Of a stretch of 64,000 nucleotides of DNA, positions 17,785 to 25,020 are shown one piece after another. Positions within the stretch are counted from its first letter, which is position 1. Every line of letters starts with the position of its first letter. The DNA comes from Caulobacter sp. NIBR1757 (GTDB taxonomy: Bacteria > Pseudomonadota > Alphaproteobacteria > Caulobacterales > Caulobacteraceae). Made by a program: the position numbers and the translations under genes. The stretch covers positions 2,069,501 through 2,133,500 of the forward strand of contig NZ_CP115463.1 in assembly GCF_027912495.1 (NCBI RefSeq), written 5' to 3'. The notes beneath the pieces are model-generated. The model was not told where the DNA came from, did no database searches, and saw only the letters and a program-made list of their open reading frames with translations.

Positions 17785-18588
17785 TCAGCGCATCGATAGC
17801 GAAGCGAATCCGAGGTGCGTGCCGGCGTCGACCAGCAGGGTTTCGCCGGTGACGTGGCGAGAGGCCGGGGAGGCGAGGAAGACGGTCGAGGCGGCGATGT
17901 CCTCGGCGGTCGAGGCGACCTGCAGCGGCGAGGACTTGATGACGCCCTGGCGCATGCGGTCGACGGTCTCGTCGGGCATCGACTTGCCGAACCACGGGGT
18001 GTCGATGAATCCGGGACACACCGCGTTGACGCGGATCTTCGGGGCCAGGGCCCGGGCCAGCGACAGGGTCATGGTCGTCATCGCCCCCTTGGAGGCGGCG
18101 TAGGCGACCGAGCTGCCGATGCCGGTCACCGCCGCGATCGAGCTGGTGTTGACCACCGCGCCCGGGCGCGGCGCCGATTCCAGCAGGCTGCGGGCGGCCC
18201 GCACCATCTGGAAAGCCCCGACCACATTCACCGAATAGAGCCGCAGGAAGTCTTCGCTCTGCAGGGCGTCCAGATCGCTGTGGTTGGGGGCGAACTTGGT
18301 CATGCCGGCGTTGTTGAACAGGGCGTCGATCCGGCCGAACGGCGCGGCGTGGGCGACGATGGCCTTGCAGGCGGCGTCGTCGGCGACATCGCCCTGGGCC
18401 AGGATGCCCTGCGCGCCCAGCGCCTCGACCTGTCGCACCGTCTCGGCCGCCTCGTCCTTGCTGGAGGCATAGTTGACGATCACCGCCTTGGCGCCCCGCT
18501 CCGCCACCTCGACCGCGATGGCCCGGCCCAGGCCCGTCGAGCCGCCCGTCACCACAACTACGAAGCCATCGAAGTCCTTGCCCGCCAT
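17785..18588 (-). CDS. Short-chain dehydrogenase/reductase
   Basis: A 267-aa classical SDR. The nucleotide site is VTGGSTGLGRAIA, NNAG follows at about residue 95, the catalytic Ser is in NTSSIAA and the YxxxK pair is in VAYAASKGAMT. The C-terminal VTGETLLVDAGTH matches 3-oxoacyl-ACP-reductase-like oxidoreductases. The substrate is unknown. Its upstream region carries a motif (18600-18612) almost identical to one in front of the HD-domain gene at 45528-46127, which suggests shared control. Confidence 0.9.
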   Translation of the reverse strand: MAGKDFDGFVVVVTGGSTGLGRAIAVEVAERGAKAVIVNYASSKDEAAETVRQVEALGAQGILAQGDVADDAACKAIVAHAAPFGRIDALFNNAGMTKFAPNHSDLDALQSEDFLRLYSVNVVGAFQMVRAARSLLESAPRPGAVVNTSSIAAVTGIGSSVAYAASKGAMTTMTLSLARALAPKIRVNAVCPGFIDTPWFGKSMPDETVDRMRQGVIKSSPLQVASTAEDIAASTVFLASPASRHVTGETLLVDAGTHLGFASLSMR

Positions 18589-18599
18589 GGTCTCTCTCC

Positions 18600-18613
18600 C
18601 AACAGATGTTTGA
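18600..18613 (-). promoter_or_regulatory. Operator-like motif upstream of the SDR gene
   Basis: On the minus strand the sequence CTCAAACATCTGTTGGGAG lies 12-30 bp before the ATG. It matches CTCAAACATGTGTTTGGGAG in front of the HD-domain gene (46140-46155) over nearly all positions. The core is an AACA/TGTT inverted repeat, which looks like a regulator-binding site. Confidence 0.45.
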
Positions 18614-18639
18614 GCGGTAGATAGCGCGCTGTCGCGGCC

Positions 18640-18668
18640 TTGTCCCTAGGCTAGGCGAGGTCTACATC
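18640..18668 (+). promoter_or_regulatory. Promoter of queF, predicted leaderless
   Basis: TTGTCCC (18640-18646) and TCTACATC (18661-18668) are separated by 14 bp and agree with the Caulobacter housekeeping consensus, the -10 at 7 of 8 positions. The queF ATG is only 6 nt after the -10 element, at the expected transcription start. Confidence 0.55.
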
Positions 18669-18674
18669 GCGCCG

Positions 18675-19130
18675 ATGCAAGAGACCCATCTCACCCAGCT
18701 CGGCCAGCAGACCGAAACCCCCAGGCGTCCCGAGAACGCCGTGCTGGAGCGCGTGCCCAATCCCCAGCTCGGCGTCACCTACCTGACCCGCTTCGTGGCC
18801 CCGGAGTTCACCTCCCTCTGCCCGGTCACCGGCCAGCCCGACTTCGCCCATCTGGTCATCGACTATGTCCCGGGCGACTGGCTGATCGAGAGCAAGTCCC
18901 TCAAGCTCTACCTGGCCAGCTTCCGCAACCACGGCGCCTTCCACGAGGACTGCACGGTCGCCATCGGCCGCCGCTTCTTCGAGACGGCCGAGGCGAAGTG
19001 GCTGCGCATCGGCGGCTACTGGTACCCGCGCGGCGGCATCCCCATCGACGTCTTCTGGCAGAGCGGCGCCCCGCCCGAGGGCCTGTGGCTCCCCGACCAA
19101 GGCGTGGCCCCCTATCGCGGACGGGGCTGA
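18675..19130 (+). CDS. queF: NADPH-dependent 7-cyano-7-deazaguanine reductase
   Basis: A 151-aa type I (unimodular) QueF that reduces preQ0 to preQ1 in queuosine biosynthesis. The catalytic cysteine is Cys49 in [15 protein letters not shown], with Asp56 as proton donor. The QueF signature is [14 protein letters not shown], followed by HGAFHEDC. It forms tunnel-fold multimers. The other queuosine genes are not in this window. The mRNA is probably leaderless, since the promoter abuts ATG 18675. Confidence 0.95.
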   Translation: MQETHLTQLGQQTETPRRPENAVLERVPNPQLGVTYLTRFVAPEFTSLCPVTGQPDFAHLVIDYVPGDWLIESKSLKLYLASFRNHGAFHEDCTVAIGRRFFETAEAKWLRIGGYWYPRGGIPIDVFWQSGAPPEGLWLPDQGVAPYRGRG

Positions 19131-19157
19131 AGGCCGGTCCGGCGGGCGCTCGCCAGA

Positions 19158-19179
19158 TGAATATGTCTAGACATATTCA
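19158..19179. repeat. Repeated 20-bp palindrome, copy A (intact)
   Basis: GAATATGTCTAGACATATTC at 19159-19178 is a perfect palindrome, extended to 22 bp by flanking T and A. It lies 28 bp after the queF stop. It is identical to 59671-59690 and to the two halves that flank the IS element at 36967-37814. Its composition (about 30% GC) stands out from the surroundings. No T tract follows, so it is not a standard terminator. Confidence 0.9.
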
Positions 19180-19397
19180 AATCGCCCCATAATGGGCGGT
19201 TCGTCCCGCCTTGGCGGGCGTAGGTCGGCCGGGCTTCAGGCGACCCACATCCGGCGACAGGCGACCTACGGCGACCCTACGCCGCGCCCCACATTCGGTC
19301 ACACCGGACCAACGGACAAGGCACGCCAATTCAAGGGCTTAGTCGAAACGAGCCCGCTCGACGCCGATGGATCGGGCTATAATAGCGGGCCGCTTCG
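19180..19397. other. Gene-free stretch between palindrome A and the convergent gene
   Basis: No coding signal. It contains several GTAGG / CCTAC words arranged as short inverted repeats (for example GCGTAGGTCGG near 19219 and CGACCTACGGCG near 19263). At its end are a TATAAT box (19378-19383) and a CCGCT-TCGCT-AGCGG stem-loop (19390-19404) that runs over the stop codon of the minus-strand gene at 19398. The -10-like box faces no plus-strand gene. Confidence 0.5.
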
Positions 19398-20162
19398 CTA
19401 GCGGACCTGCACCTGGCTGGGGAAGCAGCGGCCGATCTGGCCGGGGGTTTCGCCGTCCTGGAAGATTTCCTCCCGGCCCGGCGAGCACCAGTTCTGGCGT
19501 TGAATGGAGACGGTCCAGCTGAACCGCTTGCCTTCGACGGAGCCGCCGTCGGCGCTCATCACCCTGGCGCGCGCCATGGCGTCGCCGGCCGCGGCCTGGA
19601 ACTTGGCCGGCGAGTCACCGCCGGTCGAGGTGCAGTCGAGGCGGCCGCTGGCGCGGGCGGTGCAGTCGAAGGCGGCGGTGTAGGTTTCCAACTTGTCCTG
19701 ACCGGACATGTTCCACTTGGTCATGTTCGGGAAGCGGGCCCAGTGCAGCCCGGGACCCGGCTGGAAACTGGCCGGCAGGTCGGCGCCGCCCCAGCTTCCG
19801 AACTTCAGGCGGAAGCCGAAGGTGCGGCCGGTCGGATCGCCGCCATCGACGGCCTCCACCCTGGCGCGGCTCATCACCGCCAGCGCCGAGGCGCCGAAGC
19901 CGGCCCGTTCGGGCGATTCCGAGACAACCTGGCAGGCAAGGGCGCCGCTGTCGTTCCTGGCCGCGCAGGCCACATCGACCGAGCCGCGGTCGATCTGCCT
20001 GGCCTTGGCCCTGACCGGGTAGTGGCGGGCCATGTCCACCACGGTCGGCGGCGTCTTCCACTTCAGCCCGACCTTGTCATAGGTCGGCAGCGGCTGGGAG
20101 GCGGCGGCCGGCAGGCAGAGCGCCAGGGCGGCGAACGGCAGGGCGATGGCGAGAAGACGCAT
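19398..20162 (-). CDS. Secreted protein with two TonB-C-like repeats
   Basis: A 254-aa precursor with a signal peptide (LAIALPFAALALCLPAAAS). The mature part has two related halves: DVACAARNDSGALACQVV...ALAVMSRARVEAVDGG and AAFDCTARASGRLDCTST...AGDAMARARVMSADGG. Each has paired cysteines and the C-x-A-x-x-x-G-x-L-x-C plus M-x-R-A-R-V pattern of TonB C-terminal-like domains that are common in Caulobacterales. No transmembrane anchor or Pro-rich spanner of true TonB is present. Function unknown, envelope location likely. Its stop codon is formed inside the hairpin at 19390-19404. Confidence 0.75.
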   Translation of the reverse strand: MRLLAIALPFAALALCLPAAASQPLPTYDKVGLKWKTPPTVVDMARHYPVRAKARQIDRGSVDVACAARNDSGALACQVVSESPERAGFGASALAVMSRARVEAVDGGDPTGRTFGFRLKFGSWGGADLPASFQPGPGLHWARFPNMTKWNMSGQDKLETYTAAFDCTARASGRLDCTSTGGDSPAKFQAAAGDAMARARVMSADGGSVEGKRFSWTVSIQRQNWCSPGREEIFQDGETPGQIGRCFPSQVQVR

Positions 20163-20241
20163 GGCGGGGATCCTGAAATCCGGAAACGTGTCGGTGAAAC
20201 CTAACGAGGGCCGGACCGGGCCGCCAGTTAAACCGCTGTCA

Positions 20242-20856
20242 TCAGGTCGGCGACCAGACGCTGGTCAGCGCCGCCGCCTCGGGCCGCACCCGTTCTGCCG
20301 GAGCCTCGCAGGCCGTGCCGATGAACACATAGCCGGCGACCTTCTCATCCGTCGTCAGGCCGAGCAGGGCCCTGGCCTCGTCGTCATAGGCGTACCAGTC
20401 GGTGATCCAGTTGGCGCCGTAGCCCATGGCGGTGGCGGCATGCAGCAGGTTGGTGCAGACCGACCCGGCCGACAGCAGCTGTTCCCACTCGGGAATTTCG
20501 CCCGGCCTGGGGCTGGACACCACGGCCACCCCCATCGGCGGAGCCTTCAGCTTGCCGAGCTTGGCGGTCAGCTTGACGGCGTCCTCGCGGCCCGCCGCGA
20601 TGGCCTCGAGACCGGCGGCGAACGCGGCCTTGCCCTCACCGGTCAGGATGATGAACCGCCAGGGCGCCAGCTTGCCATGGTCGGGCGCCCGGGCGGCCAG
20701 CCGCAGCAGGTCGGCGAGCTGGGCGTCGGTCGGACCCGGCGCCGCCAGGGTCAGGGCCGAGGCCGAGCGGCGGCGGGCCAGGAAGTCCAGCACTGGCTGG
20801 GAGGGCGACTGGGGAAGGCTTTCGCCGAACGCGGGGGAGGGGGGAACCGTGGTCAC
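20242..20856 (-). CDS. Nitroreductase family protein (YdjA-like)
   Basis: A 204-aa FMN-dependent oxidoreductase. LDFLARRRSASAL begins the fold with the FMN-phosphate-binding arginines; ARAPDHGKLAPWRFIIL is the flavin loop; HAATAMGYGANWITDWYAYD and LGLTTDEKVAGYVFIGT complete the YdjA/TdsD-type nitroreductase pattern. The family reduces nitro or quinone compounds using NAD(P)H; the natural substrate is not known. Its stop is 10 bp... downstream genes are convergent or absent; the upstream gene at 20865-21455 is co-directional with an 8-bp gap, so they may be co-transcribed. Confidence 0.88.
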   Translation of the reverse strand: MTTVPPSPAFGESLPQSPSQPVLDFLARRRSASALTLAAPGPTDAQLADLLRLAARAPDHGKLAPWRFIILTGEGKAAFAAGLEAIAAGREDAVKLTAKLGKLKAPPMGVAVVSSPRPGEIPEWEQLLSAGSVCTNLLHAATAMGYGANWITDWYAYDDEARALLGLTTDEKVAGYVFIGTACEAPAERVRPEAAALTSVWSPT

Positions 20857-20864
20857 TGTGTGGA

Positions 20865-21455
20865 TCAGACGTCCTGGCGCATGGGATCGGGGGCCTCGTC
20901 CATCTGGCGCAGATGGATCCGTTCGTCCTTGGTCAGGATGCGATAGCTCGATTCCAGGTCGGGATTGCGGACGCCGTCGATGGTCACGACGGTGGTCAGT
21001 TCGCCGGTCGCCTGGTCGCGGAAGTAGCTTTCACAGACCTGCTTGCCTTCGAACTCGGCCAGGGATTCCTCGAACATGGCGCTGATGGCAAGGGTCTGCT
21101 CGGTCGGCGCCGCCTGGCCGTCGGCCAGCACCCGGACCGTCAGGTTGGCCAGCGAATAGGTGCTGCACAGGGCGCCGTCCTCGATGGTGGCGGTCTCCTG
21201 CATGACGATCTCGTAGTCGGGCTCGAAGCTGATCCGGAACCGGTAGGTGTGCAGCACCTGGTCCTGCGGCAGCAGTTCCATGAAGCCGACATCCTCGCAG
21301 CTGTCGTCCCGGTCGCGCCAGCCGCCGCACAGGGCCTCGCCGCTGGCCGCCAGGCCGCGCAGGGCTTCACGGTCCAGCGGCGCCTCGCCGGCCAGCGCGG
21401 CCGGCGCGATCGATACGGCGGCCAGGGCGGCCAGAGTGAGCAGGATGGTCTTCAT
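20865..21455 (-). CDS. Secreted protein of unknown function
   Basis: A 196-aa precursor with signal peptide MKTILLTLAALAAVSIAPAALA. The mature protein has four cysteines (for example LCGGWRDRDDSCED and ALCSTYSL) and no motif I recognise. ATG 21455 begins the signal peptide and has a GGGC-rich but weak ribosome site. It is divergent from the NUDIX gene across a 73-bp region and precedes the nitroreductase gene by 8 bp. No function can be assigned. Confidence 0.7.
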   Translation of the reverse strand: MKTILLTLAALAAVSIAPAALAGEAPLDREALRGLAASGEALCGGWRDRDDSCEDVGFMELLPQDQVLHTYRFRISFEPDYEIVMQETATIEDGALCSTYSLANLTVRVLADGQAAPTEQTLAISAMFEESLAEFEGKQVCESYFRDQATGELTTVVTIDGVRNPDLESSYRILTKDERIHLRQMDEAPDPMRQDV

Positions 21456-21528
21456 GGGTTCGCCCTTCCCGTCGCGGACTTTGAAAGGGATAAGACCCCC
21501 GGTCGGCGGAAGCAACGTCAGAGGGAAC

Positions 21529-22134
21529 ATGTCGCAGGCGCGAAACTGGCTCAAACCGCATGGCGCCGCCTGGCGGCGCACCGCCGAGCGGCCGATCTAC
21601 GACAATCCCTGGCTGTCGCTGACCGAGTACGACGCCGTCGCCCCGACCGGCGCCCCGGCCCTCTACGGCCTGGTCCATATGAAGCAGCTGGCCATCGCCG
21701 TGCTGCCGCTGCACGACGACGGCACGGTCACCCTGGTCGGCCAGAACCGCTTCGCCATGGGCTACAGCTGGGAAATCCCGGAGGGCGGCGGCGGCCTCGA
21801 TGTCGATCCTGTCGACAGCGCGATGCGGGAGCTGCGGGAAGAGACCGGCCTGGTCGCCACCGACTGGCGGCTGATCCTGAAGATGCAGCTGTCCAATTCC
21901 CTGACCGACGAGCGCGCCTTTGGCTTCCTGGCCACCGGCCTGACCAGCGTCGGCGACGATCCCGACGACACCGAGGACCTGGCCGTCGCCCGGGTGCCGT
22001 TTCCGGAAGCGCTGGCCGCCGCGACGGCAGGCGAGATCGAGGACGCGTTAACAGTGGCAATGCTGCTGCGGGCTTACCATATGGCGTCAAAGGGCGAGCT
22101 GGAGGGCGACCTTGCGCGTTACGTGCTAGGGTAG
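21529..22134 (+). CDS. NUDIX hydrolase (ADP-ribose pyrophosphatase-like)
   Basis: A 201-aa NUDIX enzyme that hydrolyses nucleoside diphosphate derivatives such as ADP-ribose. The NUDIX box is clear: GGGGLDVDPVDSAMRELREETGL (positions about 84-106), with the metal-binding RELREE. IPEG just ahead and KMQLSNSLTDERAFGFLATGL after it resemble ADP-ribose pyrophosphatases. ATG 21529 with GAGGG just upstream was chosen. It precedes cysE by 24 bp in the same direction. Confidence 0.88.
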   Translation: MSQARNWLKPHGAAWRRTAERPIYDNPWLSLTEYDAVAPTGAPALYGLVHMKQLAIAVLPLHDDGTVTLVGQNRFAMGYSWEIPEGGGGLDVDPVDSAMRELREETGLVATDWRLILKMQLSNSLTDERAFGFLATGLTSVGDDPDDTEDLAVARVPFPEALAAATAGEIEDALTVAMLLRAYHMASKGELEGDLARYVLG

Positions 22135-22158
22135 TCCCGATATCGAGGGAGGCCGGAC

Positions 22159-22989
22159 ATGGCCAAGCATCTTGAAGTGGTCGAACCGGCCGTCGCGCCG
22201 CCGGTCTGGGCAGCCCTGCGCAATGAGGCAGAGCGCGCCTCCAGGGACGAGCCGGCGCTGGCCAGCCTCCTCAACTCCGTCATCCTGGCGCACGATCGCC
22301 TGGCCGACGCCCTGAGCTTCCAGCTGGCCCGCAAGATCGCCGACCAGGAACTGCGCGCCATGAGCGCCCGCGAGTTCGCCCAGGAAGCCTATGAGGCCGA
22401 CCCTGGCATCATCGCCGCCGCCGAGCTGGACCTGAAGGCGGTGTTCGAGCGCGACCCGGCCTGCAAGGGCTACGTCCAGCCCTTCCTGTTCTTCAAGGGC
22501 TTCATGGCCCTGCAGACTCACCGCGTCTCCCACTGGATGTGGACCCACGGCCGCGAGACGCTCGCTCACTACCTGCAGAGCCGGGCCAGCGAAATCTTCC
22601 AGGTCGATATCCATCCGGCCGCCAAGGTGGGGTCCGGCATCTTCCTCGACCACGGCACCGGCATCGTCATCGGCGAGACGGCGGTGATCGGCGACGACGT
22701 CTCCATGCTGCATGGCGTGACCCTGGGCGGCACCGGGGCCGAACGCGGCGACCGCCACCCCAAGATCGGCAAGGGCGTGCTGCTCGGCGCCGGGGCCAAG
22801 GTGCTGGGCAACATCCACATCGGCGACTACGCCAAGGTGGCCTCCGGCTCGGTGGTTCTGAAGCCTGTCCCGGCCGGCTGCACCGCCGCCGGCGTGCCGG
22901 CCCGCCTGGTCAACTGTCCGACCTGCGAAGAGCCGGCCAAGACCATGGATCACACCCTCGCGGACATCGTCTACGACTACGTGATCTGA
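22159..22989 (+). CDS. cysE: Serine O-acetyltransferase
   Basis: A 276-aa cytoplasmic enzyme that acetylates L-serine with acetyl-CoA, the first step of cysteine synthesis. The N-terminal helical domain (VWAALRNEAERASRDEPALASLLNS) is followed by a left-handed parallel beta-helix of hexapeptide repeats: DIHPAAKVGSGIFLDHGTGIVIGETAVIGDDVSMLHGVTLGG, with catalytic Asp-His (LDHGTG) and HGVTLGG. It ends in a flexible tail that usually carries feedback regulation and cysteine synthase binding; the terminal isoleucine (DYVI) fits that. Confidence 0.95.
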   Translation: MAKHLEVVEPAVAPPVWAALRNEAERASRDEPALASLLNSVILAHDRLADALSFQLARKIADQELRAMSAREFAQEAYEADPGIIAAAELDLKAVFERDPACKGYVQPFLFFKGFMALQTHRVSHWMWTHGRETLAHYLQSRASEIFQVDIHPAAKVGSGIFLDHGTGIVIGETAVIGDDVSMLHGVTLGGTGAERGDRHPKIGKGVLLGAGAKVLGNIHIGDYAKVASGSVVLKPVPAGCTAAGVPARLVNCPTCEEPAKTMDHTLADIVYDYVI

Positions 22990-23063
22990 CTTAGGGCTTG
23001 CGCGGCGGCCGTTCGCGGCTAGTTTCCGCGCAAATTTCAGTACCTCTGCATCGGAGCCCGCCT

Positions 23064-23267
23064 GTGGACGACGTCGCCATCAAGAAAGTCGAAGCCCACC
23101 TCAAGCGGACCTTCGGCAACCCGCACGTGGCGGTGAAGGCCCGCAAGCAGAAGGATTCGGCCGAGGTCGAGCTGAAGGGCGAGTTCATCGGCGTCATCTA
23201 CGAAGACGAGGACGAGGCCGGCTCCTACATGTTCGAAATGGCCATCCTGGCGGAAGACCTGGAGTAG
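23064..23267 (+). CDS. DUF3126 family protein
   Basis: A 67-aa protein typical of alphaproteobacteria. VAIKKVEAHLKRTFGNP and the C-terminal EFIGVIYEDEDEAGSYMFEMAILAEDL match DUF3126 closely. GTG 23064 gives the usual family length; an upstream in-frame start would add non-conserved residues. Function unknown. It sits between cysE and the DUF4166 gene. Confidence 0.85.
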   Translation: MDDVAIKKVEAHLKRTFGNPHVAVKARKQKDSAEVELKGEFIGVIYEDEDEAGSYMFEMAILAEDLE

Positions 23268-23272
23268 GCGTC

Positions 23273-23338
23273 TTGGTCCCGCGCGAAGCCTACAGCTATC
23301 GCCGGGACCCCGCCTATGACGACCGGGTGCTCGGGTGA
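23273..23338 (+). other. Short coupled reading frame resembling a DCC-protein N-terminus
   Basis: TTG 23273, with GGAG 10 nt upstream, opens 21 codons (LVPREAYSYRRDPAYDDRVLG) ending in a TGA that overlaps the GTG start of the next gene (GTGA). The pattern AYSYRxDPA...DDR resembles what I recall as the beginning of DCC-family thiol-disulfide proteins, often encoded next to DUF4166 genes. It may be a remnant after deletion of such a gene, or a leader that couples translation. Confidence 0.35.
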
Positions 23339-25020
23339 GGGTCCTCATCGTCGGCGGCTATGGCGTCTTCGGCGCCCGGCTGGCCCGCCTGCTGGCGCAC
23401 GAGCCGCGCCTGCGCCTGCTGATTGCCGGCCGCTCCGTGGACAAGGCGGGCGCCGTCTGCGCGCGCTGGACGCAGGCTGGCGGCGCGACGCTCGAGCCGG
23501 CCCTGTTCGACCGCGACGGCGACTGCGTGCAGCAACTGGCGGCCCTCACGCCCGATCTGGTCGTCGATTGCAGCGGCCCCTTCCAGGCCTACGGCAAGGC
23601 CCCGTTCCGCCTGGTTGAGGCCTGCCTGTCCGGCGGCTGCGACTACCTGGACCTCGCCGACGCCAGCGACTTCGTGCTCGGTGTCGAACGCTTCGATGCC
23701 CTGGCCAAAGACAAGGGCGCCTTCGCCATCAGCGGGACCAGCACCTGCCCGGCCCTGACCGCCGCCGCCGTCGGCGCGCTGACCGACAGCTGGACCGCCG
23801 TCCATGACATCAGCGCCGGCATCGCCCCATCGCCGCACGCCGATGTCGGCGTCAGCGTCCTGCGGGCCATCACCAGCTACGCCGGCAAACCCGTGCCGCT
23901 GGTGCGCAATGGCCGGCCCGCGACCGGCCTCGGCCTCGTCGAAGCTCGCAATGTCACGATCGCCCCGCCGGGGCGGCTGCCGCTCCACAGCACCCGCTTC
24001 TCCCTGGTCGATGTTCCCGACCTGACGGCCCTGCCCAAACTCTGGCCCGGCGTGCGCGATATCTGGCTGGGCGCCGGCCCCCGTCCCGAACTGCTGCACC
24101 GGATGCTGAGCGTCCTGGCCCGCCTGGTCAGCCTCGGCATTCCCCTGCCGCTCGTGAAGCTCTCGGGCCTGTTCCATGCCGCCAAGACGCAGCTGAAGTG
24201 GGGCGAGGACCGGGGCGGCATGTTCGTCCGAGCCGCCGGCCTCGACGGCGAGGGCAGGCCGGCCGCCCGCAGCTGGAACCTGATCGCCGAGGGCGACGAC
24301 GGCCCCTTCATCCCCTCGATGGCCGCCGCCGCCATCATCCTGAACCTGCTGGGTGGTCGCCGCCCGCCCAATGGCGCCCGCACCGCCGCCGGCGCGGTCA
24401 CCCTGGCCGACTACCAGCCCATCTTCGCCAGCAAGCGCATCACCACCGGCATCCGCGACGAACAGCCGGCCTCCGCGCCCCTGTACCACCAGGTCCTGGC
24501 CAACGCCTGGGATGACCTGCCGCCCGCCATCCGCGCCATGCACGACCTGCCCGAAGGCGGTCGCATGGCCGCCGAGGGCCGCGTCGATGTCGATCGTGGG
24601 CGCAACCCGCTGGCCCGGCTGGCGGCCGCCATCATCGGCTTCCCCGGCGCCCAGAAGGACGGCCACGTCCGGGTCGATTTTGAACGCAAGGACGGCGTCG
24701 AGACCTGGACCCGCACCTTCGGCAGCCAGAGCTTCACCAGCCGCCAGTTCGCCGGCCAGGGCCGCTCGACAGCGCTCGCGGTCGAGGCCTTCGGGCCGAT
24801 GGGCTGCGGCATGGCCCCGGTGCTGGACGGCGAGCGTCTGCTGCTCATTCCCCGCCGGTGGACGGTGTTTGGCGTCGCCCTGCCGTCCTGGCTGTTCCCG
24901 CGCATCGAAGCCTGGGAAGCGATGCAGGACGGCCATTTCCGCTTCCACGTGGACATCTCGCACCCGCTGACCGGGCCGATCGTCCTCTATCGCGGCTGGC
25001 TGGCGTTGAAGGCGGCCTAG
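23335..25020 (+). CDS. Saccharopine-dehydrogenase-like reductase fused to DUF4166
   Basis: A 561-aa two-domain protein. The N-terminal Rossmann domain (RVLIVGGYGVFGARLARLL; then DLVVDCSGPFQAYG) is the saccharopine dehydrogenase NADP-binding type; the C-terminal about 170 residues, from LPPAIRAMHDLPEGGRMAAEG to the end, are DUF4166. The reaction is unknown. The start is GTG 23335, overlapping a short upstream frame by GTGA. It converges with the OPT transporter gene and shares CTAG as stop. Confidence 0.85.
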   Translation: MRVLIVGGYGVFGARLARLLAHEPRLRLLIAGRSVDKAGAVCARWTQAGGATLEPALFDRDGDCVQQLAALTPDLVVDCSGPFQAYGKAPFRLVEACLSGGCDYLDLADASDFVLGVERFDALAKDKGAFAISGTSTCPALTAAAVGALTDSWTAVHDISAGIAPSPHADVGVSVLRAITSYAGKPVPLVRNGRPATGLGLVEARNVTIAPPGRLPLHSTRFSLVDVPDLTALPKLWPGVRDIWLGAGPRPELLHRMLSVLARLVSLGIPLPLVKLSGLFHAAKTQLKWGEDRGGMFVRAAGLDGEGRPAARSWNLIAEGDDGPFIPSMAAAAIILNLLGGRRPPNGARTAAGAVTLADYQPIFASKRITTGIRDEQPASAPLYHQVLANAWDDLPPAIRAMHDLPEGGRMAAEGRVDVDRGRNPLARLAAAIIGFPGAQKDGHVRVDFERKDGVETWTRTFGSQSFTSRQFAGQGRSTALAVEAFGPMGCGMAPVLDGERLLLIPRRWTVFGVALPSWLFPRIEAWEAMQDGHFRFHVDISHPLTGPIVLYRGWLALKAA

